A DNA stretch of 62,554 bases from Spirochaetaceae bacterium (lineage in GTDB: Bacteria > Spirochaetota > Spirochaetia > Treponematales > Breznakiellaceae), in the NCBI GenBank assembly GCA_031262035.1, contig JAISIL010000083.1, positions 1-62,554 of the forward strand. Reading direction: 5' to 3'. Below are positions 54,189-62,554 of this stretch, one piece after another (the first letter of the stretch is position 1; the number at the start of each line of letters is the position of its first letter). Made by a program: the position numbers and the translations under genes. A model generated the notes under the pieces. That model was given only the letters and a program-made list of their open reading frames with translations. It searched no databases and was not told where the DNA came from.

Positions 54189-56595
54189 GCGATTGTGTGA
54201 TACCGAGTTACAAATTAGAGAAAAGGATGTCATCATTTACATTCGACATGTCCCACACTAACGCTACTGTACTCCATTTCAAAATTTGTTTACATCCAGT
54301 AGGTCCAAAGCTTAGCTTGAAAAGAATCGATTTCAAATGAAATGTGAGAATCCGGTTGAACTTAATCCATGTTCATGAATTTATAAATGTATCTGCATTT
54401 AATTTTCCTAGTCCATTCCTCTTCAAACATTAAATTCTGGGAACATGCAATAACATGCACTATTTTTCAAGTGTTCGATACAGTGTACTGTGAGAATAGC
54501 AAGGGCTGTAAATGAAATAGTAATAAAATATAGTGGTCCGTATTTATGAATAATTTCCATAACGACAGATTCTTAGTATGTTAAGTCTGTCAGATATAAA
54601 TAGAAATTTTCACACCGTTGTCATATTTGCAATTAACAAGAAAATGTTTCATTCAGAAATTGAATGTATGTTTATGATCTACTTCGATAAGCAATTTTAT
54701 ATCCCGAAATCTAGCATTTTATCGTTTGTCAACATAAAATCGAATCTCATACATGGAGATACATAACTGGTGGAAACGTTTCGGCAGCGCTCATACACTT
54801 GTCTTTTCTTCATTCCCTTCAATTCATCATAATCACCTCCACATCTTTCTTCGAAGATATATAATTTCAGCAGCCGATACAACGCCATTAAAGCAACCGA
54901 CAAACAAGTCCACTTTCTTCCATGCGACTGGCTGCACGGGTGCCACAGTCTGTGTAACATAATGCTCGCAGGTGCAAGGCGTGCTGCAGAGATTGTTAAC
55001 TCAGGTGGACAATTAGCTCAGACGTCTGATTTAACCAACCGGAGCCTTGCCGATAGTTCCAAGATTCAAAAAAAAAAAATACAAGAGAATCGTATCCATT
55101 TCATATCTGTGCTTTTTCTAAATCACTGGGGGACTGCTCCAAGCTTCACCATTGGCGGAAACCGGGCTTGACTATTTCGCTGGAAAATACTTAAAGACCG
55201 CCAGGAACGTTGCGGCGTTTTGAATCTAGAAAGATCTGTTTCATTGCAAACACAAACCTTATGTTCTATGATGCTTTTAAAATGAACAGAACTTGTCCCT
55301 TTTTTTCTTTGAAGAGAAATATCAGAAATGTAGAAAATTGTGCACAGAGTAACTTGTTGATACACAACATCGTGATTATTCTACCAATTTATTAATAGAA
55401 TATAAATTAATTTCAGTTTAGAAGAACGTACAAATATGGCTGAAGTGCTACAGTTCCGCGTCTCTAAAGCAGTTAAAACTACACGTCTGTGTGAAATGAT
55501 GATGATGGTGGCGGTAATGAAGTCCGCTACGAGAAAAAAAGTGGATGCGTGTAATGTCAGTGGGATGGAAAAACCGGCATTCCTTCATAATGACAGGAAT
55601 AAAAACATATTATTACGCACTATCTTCCTGAAAGGTGTGGAACTGATCTTATTTTCTGAAGGAAGTGAAACAATTTGAAGCCTAGTGCGTGCCACCAGTC
55701 GCGCAACCTTAAGTCGAATGCCAAGTTTATTACATACTAGATTATAATTACATATTAACTTTAAAACTACATAATTTCAAAAATGCGTTTAAAGTGTCCC
55801 CACCCCAATCTAGACGTAATTCAATTTATTAGTAGAAGCGACACGAAGATTGGCGTCATTGTTTAACAGTCCGAAAAATGGTTGACTTATTTGGTAAAGC
55901 ATTATCAGGGAATTGCACGTGATACGTCTGTTTAACTGCTTCATACAACCACGTTATAAAACAACGTTCAACGATAAACTCAGGCTGCAGTGTTGAAAAT
56001 GGTATGATGCTTGTTAAACAGTCGACTAAAGAGGAACATGTACCAAGAAACTGCGCAAACCACAAACCTGTTGGAGTGACAGAAATCCGATGTTACCACT
56101 CGGCACGGCAAATTGAAATTCTCCCATCATACGAACAAAATAATTTATCTAAAATTCGGGTTGCACAACATTTGCTACACAATATATAAAATACGATGAT
56201 AGGGACATAGAAGAAAATTCAAATAAAAGTGAAGCATATGAATAAAGGAGAAATTTACTCAACTTCTACTATTGTTGGGCACATTAAATCGAGGAGGTTA
56301 AAATAGGATGATAAATAAAAAGAGTAAGGATTCAAAACATCACTAATAATGTTAGCGGGGATATCTGTAAGAAGATAAATTATAAAATAGCAAACAATAT
56401 TGTACAGTGGTCAGGGAAAGAACTGGCACAAGCTGATTCCCGTTGTTTCTAGAAAAATAAGCCCAGGCAAACATCAGCTGACAACAGCAGCAACAGCTCT
56501 AACATTATTTCGAAAAAAAATTTCTCTTTGCTGACCCACACGCTGTTGATACAGTGTAATCAACACTGTATTTGCAGAAACAGACAAGGAAACAC

Positions 56596-56715
56596 TATGG
56601 CGTTGTGACTCCGTGTAGACCCATAAGCAGATATCAACGTCATGGAGAAACTTACCGTCTCCATCTCTGTTTCTCTGACACGTTGGTACCTATGAGTCCA
56701 CACGGCATGAAAACA
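56596..56715. repeat. Insect interspersed repeat (CTACACGGCGTCACAAC family)
   Basis: GCGTTGTGACTCCGTGTAGA and GGAGAAACTTACCGTCTCCA, a decayed copy in the opposite sense to that at 53,760. Confidence 0.55.
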
Positions 56716-57444
56716 CACATCAACATTATCAACATAAACTCAAGACTCACAGCCGTGTGCGTTTCCTTCCAGCATGGACACACACACACACGCTATACAC
56801 CCATACCAATTTCCATATCTACGACATGCTTATTTCCTGTGTTACAAATAGTCAAATTATTGCAGTATACTACATGTAATTCTACTACCATTTATATTTG
56901 TATTATTTTTGTGTAATATTTTACTATAAGAAACAGATTGTCGCTCATAAACAAAATGACAACTTACGTATCATGAGAGGGTTTGGTTTCAAAAGGCCAA
57001 AATGCATCATTACACCGCAAATGTGATTATTTTGTACTAATGAACTGCGCTAATTGGGATCATGTAAACACTATTTCGATAATATAAATAGTAATTATGG
57101 TATGAGAGATAACTTAATTCTACCAATCTCGTTACGAACAACTTGTTTACTGATACTACATTACAATGAGAAGCGAGTGTATTATCGATTCATTGCCAAC
57201 AAAGTGAAAAATTTCATCCTTGCTTTTAAGATGGGATGAGAGAAATTCATCTTGATTCATTTGTGCCTTGTCTGTGTACCAACTGCTTCTTCAGTACGTT
57301 AAGGCTTAGCAATATTTCCTCAAAAATTGGCATTTAAATTTACTTCAAAACATTTACTTAAAGCAAATAATCAGTTGCTATTTTTAAACACTATACAAAT
57401 CTGTCTTATATGCAATGGGTTCTTTTATCGAAGGTAAAGTAGCG

Positions 57445-57535
57445 GTGTGTGTGTGTGTGTGCGTGCGCGTGCGTGTGTGTGCGCGTGTGTGTGCGCGCGT
57501 GCGTGCGTGTGTGTGCGCGCTGGTGTGTGTGTGTG
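57445..57535 (+). repeat. Long (GT)n/(GC)n microsatellite
   Basis: About 90 nt of alternating purine-pyrimidine GT/GC repeats, a candidate Z-DNA former and a firm sign of eukaryotic origin. Confidence 0.92.
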
Positions 57536-58540
57536 AAGCCTACCACTTAACTTACCTTCATCTAGTCCGATATTAGGACTGCGTGGAGCTATACTTCCGT
57601 TCTCCCATACCTTTTTAGCTATTCATATACCTTCCCTTTTGTTGTGGAATAGTTAATTTAAAGAGGTTAAAATAACCCGACTGTGTAACTCAAGTGAGTT
57701 AAAATGCTTATGGAAATTTGACAGGAAACGTCTCGGAAGACCGAGATGAAAATGCGAGAATGTTATTAATATGCACCTTAAAATAATTTAAATGTGTAAA
57801 ATTCAGTACACAGCCGTTCAAGTGAACTTTTAATTAACTGAAATATATGTATGTTATGTTTAGTTGAAGTTTTCAGAATTCGTAAACATTCACAAGAGTT
57901 ATAACATGCGTCAATCCAATAAACAACTGAAAAGGGGTTAAATGACGCATCCAATGGTACCGTGAACAACACAGGACACTTGACAATGAAATCAAAAGGC
58001 TCGAATCGCACTTAAAAACATGCCTCTGTTTTCGACACAGACCCTTAGTTCTCCCATGGCGATAGACTATGTGGTATTGATGTTGTTCTGTAGTGGACAC
58101 AACCCAACTTTCTCTCCTTTGTGAGGAAGAAATTAAAATTAAAAGCCAGGTCATTGCATGTGGGAGTAGATGCGCAGAGAGCTAGTGGCTGCAGAACCTC
58201 GTGGGACCAAACTCCATTACTGCCGTTCATCCGGAATACACAGAAGCACAAGATCTCAGCGGGATCGGGGATTGCTTCCCTCATCTCAGTAGAGCTTCTA
58301 TTTTGACGGATATATAAATACAATCGACCAGATATCGATTTATATTTTAATTCTGCTGCTGAAATTTCTCCGCGTTTGTGTGTATCCTTTATGACGTCTG
58401 TCAAGCATATTCAAGTATTTTACTTTAATTAAAACACATTCAACGTATCTCTCAGCTCTAAAATAAGGTTATATAATAGCACAGATACACTTTCTGTTAT
58501 TATCGCCCGTGGAATCTTACACAGAATTGTGAGATCTAAG

Positions 58541-58660
58541 GTTCTCATGGCAGTGAAGATCACAATGTTATTCTTATAACGCCGTGTAGACTCGTGGGTA
58601 GGTAACAACGTTGCGGAGAAACATACTGTCTTTATCTTCAGCCCTCAACATGGAGACAGT
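58541..58660. repeat. Insect interspersed repeat (CTACACGGCGTCACAAC family)
   Basis: ATAACGCCGTGTAGACTCGT, GGTAGGTAACAACGTTGCGG and AGAAACATACTGTC: same family as 53,760 and 61,195. Confidence 0.6.
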
Positions 58661-61194
58661 ACGTAACTTCAGAAATAGACTTGTACAAGACAATATAACA
58701 TAAAAACGCGGACACATTTTAACGTCCTGAACAAAATTGGAACCCGCGATTCTAGTGTTCGAACGATCGATAATCCATCATCCATTACTCTGCACTGCCA
58801 CTGTGACCGGTTTGTCCTCCTATCAATTTATTTAACTTGCTTAAGATTTATTTACTTATATTTATTAATAATTACCTTATTTCTTAATGTTTACTTCATT
58901 ATATCTTGTACCATAAGCACAACTGCAGGCGGCGTTACAACCTAAAGACAAACATCAACAAAATAAGAAACGTATCAAATTCCTGCAATAGAACACACTG
59001 AATTCTCCAGTCCTTCAATGTGAAGGTTTGGAAATAATAAAGATCTTTGCTCGCTTACTTTTCAGAAAATTAATTAGTAATCGCAGTTCTTTATCTCAAT
59101 GAGCCTATGGATTCATGCTGTTTTAGTTTAAGAGAAGAAATATGACAGAAATGTGGAATTTTCCTTAATCAACTTCTTCAACACGATAATGTGACGGCGT
59201 TAAAAATTATAACAGTTTTCAATTTCTTCTAGAGAGTTATAAACCTTTATGATCTTCAGGATATGTCGACTGGTGTGGCGAGTGGTTATGAGAATGTTAG
59301 AAATGTTGTTATGAACCGTCATCATACAAACACGGAGACCATGAAACATTTTGAAGTAAATTTTAAACATTGTATTTGGCTGAAGCAATGACGTTAGCTG
59401 TTGTTCTGTATACATATATATTTATATTTATTTCAGACAGACTTAATATACTTGAACATGTATCAGGCATACACGAAACGTTCAAAATTATTTATTAATT
59501 GCAAAAATGCAGAAGATCTTGCGATTTTTTACTTTCCAGAAGTGACGTTTTCTACATATTTACGTAATCCATAAAGGTAAATACAATATATGAAAAAGTG
59601 AAGATCTTTTAATTAAGTAATACCTTGTTTCGCTTTTACTGCTTGAAATGATATTTTGTTAGTTTCGAATGGAAACATCTTTATCTCTCTGCTGTACGGT
59701 CACGTGTAACCTGAAAATTTGAAGTAAATTGTTACACTAATTGTATGACATGTATAGACATGTATCGGGTTGTAATATCCTCACTACGTCACACGCAATA
59801 GGCCAGCGGGACGGCCGATGGGGGGAGGGGGTGTGTGTTGGGAGTGTAAGTTACTGCGTAAATAGCGAGTAGTACGAAGGGAATAAAAATACTTATTAAA
59901 ATAGGGACGGTTTTCGAAATGTCGGACTTTATTCAAACCAAAATAGGCTATCAAACAAACAACTTACTGACAGAACAATTCAGAATATTTTCTTCTTGTG
60001 GCAAAGGTTCAGCATTTACTTGGTTGTTTTGTGGAGATGTATCAACTTGCGGTAGTATGATTAGGGCTGCTTTCCAAAGTCGTAGCGACGTGGTTAGCAA
60101 TCCTGATCTGTATTCAGAAGTTTCCCCTTTCAAATATCAGCAAGAAAATGGGCCACGTTAACTGAGTGTTTCTCGTAGTCCATCAGGCACTGCCATGATA
60201 TTGTCTTAAAACAGGTCAACATTGCTTTCCTCCAAGACCTTTCAGTTCATAAATTACCCTTTTTCGACGCTGTATAATCTCAGATATTGAAGACAATATT
60301 AATTAAATAATAGATAAATAATTTTTAAATTACGGATCTGAAGTTATGTGGGACAGAAAGCATTTGTAACCGTTTCTAAATAACTAGAGTAAAACCAGGA
60401 AAACCTTATAAAGAAAATCTGATTCCATTTCTAAAATGGTACCTCGTGTCAGCACTTGGCAAGTCCGATAAGGCACCCCATTGTATGATATGAGATGTAC
60501 AGTACCTGCCAAGCAAAAGTCAACACACACTGCCGGTAAGATATTCTGCTTGGTGGGAGGGTAAAAGGTTTGTCTGCGTTTTTGCAGACAGTAAACTTCC
60601 CTGGAAAAGGAGAGCGCCTAGCTGAAACCATTGAAGCACACAGAATGAACATAAATAATTTATTTATCAGGAAACGGTAGTGAATTTATTAAAATAAAAG
60701 CAATATTTATTGATGAAATTTACTGCATATTGACTTTTTTTTAAATAAATAAAGATGCCAATACTCTACCTCAGTTCGTCCTTGAATAATAGTTGTATGC
60801 AAACAGTATGCAGAAATTTAAGTAAATTGAAGAAGCTTGTTAAATATTTCACTTGAATACCGATGCGTTTTCAATTGCTAATATGGAAAAAGAAACAGAA
60901 TTTTCCACTTAAAAAATTTATAAAACATTTCTAATTCAAAAACCTTTGGAAAATAGCCGCATAGGCAAATCATTTCTCTCCATATTACAGAACTCTTTCC
61001 GCCATTGATATTTCATTCAGGAAGTGCGCTTCCAAACGGTCAGAAACTTTCTCAATCCGTGGAAATTAATTTTCGTCACGTTTCGTAAAATACACACTCA
61101 GTTTTATCTAAGCTTTACTCCCAATTACATTTTCATATTTGAATTTATACAAGAATACTCACTGAGACGAGAAAACAAAGGTTGAGTTCACAGA

Positions 61195-61440
61195 AGCTCA
61201 GCCCTGAAGATGTAGGCAGTATGTTTCTACGAAACGTTGACACATAGCAAAACACTTCACGACGATGCTATTTTATTGGATTGTACTCCGTGTAGACGGG
61301 TAAGTAGATACCAACAAAAACTTAAGCCTCGAAGATAAAGAGGGAATATCTTTCCAAAACGCTGGCATCTACCTAAAGTCTACACGGCGTCACAAACCAG
61401 CAGAACATCACCGTCTTCCTCAGCGCCGTCAGAACTTCAA
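61195..61440. repeat. Insect interspersed repeat, two adjoining copies
   Basis: CTCAGCCCTGAAGATGTAGG to GAAACGTTGACAC, then TGTACTCCGTGTAGACGGGT, and in inverse sense CTACCTAAAGTCTACACGGC followed by GTCACAAACCAGCAG. The best-preserved copies of the family in this window. Confidence 0.65.
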
Positions 61441-62506
61441 AACTCACAACACAATACAAGGCGCAATAACCCAAGAGACCAGGACCTGTATTCACATCAA
61501 TTTGGGAACCTAATATCCTAGAAAGGTTGTGGTTTGACAAAAAGCAGCTACTGAAGAGAATGTTTAAAAGTAATGATGATGAAGCAAAGGGGAGAAAGTG
61601 GAACACTTTATTATAAACACCTTTCAAATGTGTACTCTTTGGACTCTTCTGTCACAGAAATTAAAACAGGGAGGGAGACAGGCATGTAGCTTTCATGGAA
61701 TAAATATAAATACATAATTAATTCTGGTTTGAGAAATTTATGGTGAAATACAATGGTGTAGAAAACTGTTAAAACTGGTGTCAAGGAAACGAAAGAAGCA
61801 ATCGTGGCTCAGAGTTCTGTCAAATGGGGGCCTTTCTGATGTCTGGATATTAACCTTCGAGTTCACAAATAAAAATAAATTTATTTCTTGGGTGAAAAAT
61901 TATCGTTCGCTCAAGAAAGATGCTGTTCTATGGCAAATAGAAAAAACACGGATGGATTGACGATTAGTTAGTCAGTTACGTAGCTAATTAGCCAACTAAT
62001 CATCTAGTTTAGTCAGATAGGTGGTAATTTCAGACTTTATTCTCGTAACGATGTACATGTGCAACTATTACAATGTCTCATTTGTTAAAATATTTTGTCA
62101 TTGTTAAGATAAAACCACACACACACATGCATGTGAATATAAAATGACTGTACACTTATGAAACAACGGGCGGTTATTTTCTCGATAACAGCATCAGGAA
62201 CGTGAATGTTCAATATGGACATGAAATAATGAACTAACGATATGAAGTGGTGTTTTCTAGAGAAGCCTTCAGTAACCGCAGATAGTCAAGAAATTTAACG
62301 TCCTTTTATAGAACCCGAAAATACATTACCATGTTCACAAGAGCCTGCCACTGATCCCTACTCAAAGCCAGATAAATCCAATCCATACCCTCAATACGAT
62401 TTCCATAATATCCATTTTAGAATAAAACCTTCCATCAATGCTCAAATCTTCTGAGTGTTATCTACATTTTAGTTTTTCGACCCAGAAATTTGTATGATTT
62501 TGTCTA

Positions 62507-62554
62507 GGGGGGGGGGGCGCGGGGGGCCGGGGGGGGGGGGGGAGAGGGGGCGAG
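62507..62554 (+). other. Terminal G homopolymer
   Basis: GGGGGGGG blocks interrupted by CGC, CC and AGA to the end of the window; no biological reading. It mirrors the junction at 40,005-40,118, so the insect segment is bounded by G/C homopolymer on both sides. Confidence 0.85.

Larger units (their letters stand above)
40119..62506. other. Insect-type genomic DNA without recognised genes
   Basis: About 22.4 kb, AT-rich, with stop codons dense in all frames. The longest open frames are 119-140 residues and show no family motif, periodicity or promoter. There are no bacterial Shine-Dalgarno or sigma-70 arrangements in front of them. It contains microsatellites, A-rich runs and several decayed interspersed repeats listed separately. 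Between those I see nothing I can name. The insect origin is inferred from the repeat types and from the gut-spirochete partner sequence; a termite or cockroach is most plausible. Confidence 0.75.

Noticed and set aside
57445-57535. GT/GC run as a regulatory element
   Set aside because: A plain microsatellite; no nearby gene to regulate.
40228-61960. Open frames of 60-140 residues in the insect segment
   Set aside because: Their sizes fit chance in AT-rich DNA; no motif, splice-supported extension or codon pattern seen.

Overview
The window is a chimera of two unrelated genomes. Bases 1 to about 40,015 are compact bacterial DNA: about 34 genes, short intergenic gaps, sigma-70 promoters and one tRNA. 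Gene content fits a spirochete of the Treponema / termite-gut kind: many lipoproteins and exported beta-barrel proteins, an RNase Y/YmdB pair and a B12-type ribonucleotide reductase. The assignment is an inference, because no rRNA is present. Bases about 40,119 to 62,506 are AT-rich, have no convincing gene, and carry microsatellites and decayed interspersed repeats of insect type, most plausibly the gut host (termite or cockroach). The two parts meet in C/G homopolymers (about 40,005-40,115), and the far end (62,507-62,554) is also a G homopolymer. A chimeric assembly or read artefact is therefore much likelier than real integration.

Layout of the bacterial part. 0.2-2.6 kb: rny-ymdB, RNA turnover. 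2.6-4.8 kb: an exported EEP-family hydrolase and an Ldh2-type dehydrogenase. 5.1-6.9 kb: a PKD-repeat lipoprotein whose 5' end carries a 16-base C tract that breaks the frame. 7.0-10.7 kb: aldehyde dehydrogenase, converging on a citrate synthase / TPR lipoprotein / Cys-motif operon. 10.75-11.44 kb: three nested palindromic modules between divergent promoters. 11.5-13.5 kb: argC-argB. 13.5-15.5 kb: a PopT/DUF368 carrier and two membrane proteins. 15.8-18.2 kb: a class-III aminotransferase and a class II aldolase. 18.2-19.8 kb: an exported phosphoesterase and a barrel protein. 19.9-22.3 kb: three toxin-antitoxin-like modules, two of them between direct repeats. 22.6-26.3 kb: repeat-containing lipoproteins. 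26.5-27.6 kb: a SigI-like sigma factor divergent from an XRE regulator. 27.8-29.9 kb: a pRiA4b-ORF3-domain protein and tRNA-Pro. 29.9-35.9 kb: a barrel protein, a TPR protein plus HtrA-like protease operon, and a PfkB kinase. 36.1-40.0 kb: a class II ribonucleotide reductase with an intein, cut off at the junction.

Three genome-wide habits stand out. First, at least ten genes have a TTGnnn-N17-TAnnnT promoter whose -10 box ends 6-8 nt before the ATG, with no room for a Shine-Dalgarno site, so leaderless mRNA looks common here. Second, several families of small palindromic repeats sit in the gaps, often against promoters, and two families are inserted in frame inside protein genes, one of them giving the same nonapeptide in two unrelated proteins. 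Third, in the 10.75-11.44 kb cluster the stem sequences differ between copies while pairing is kept, the best candidate for an undescribed structured element in this window.
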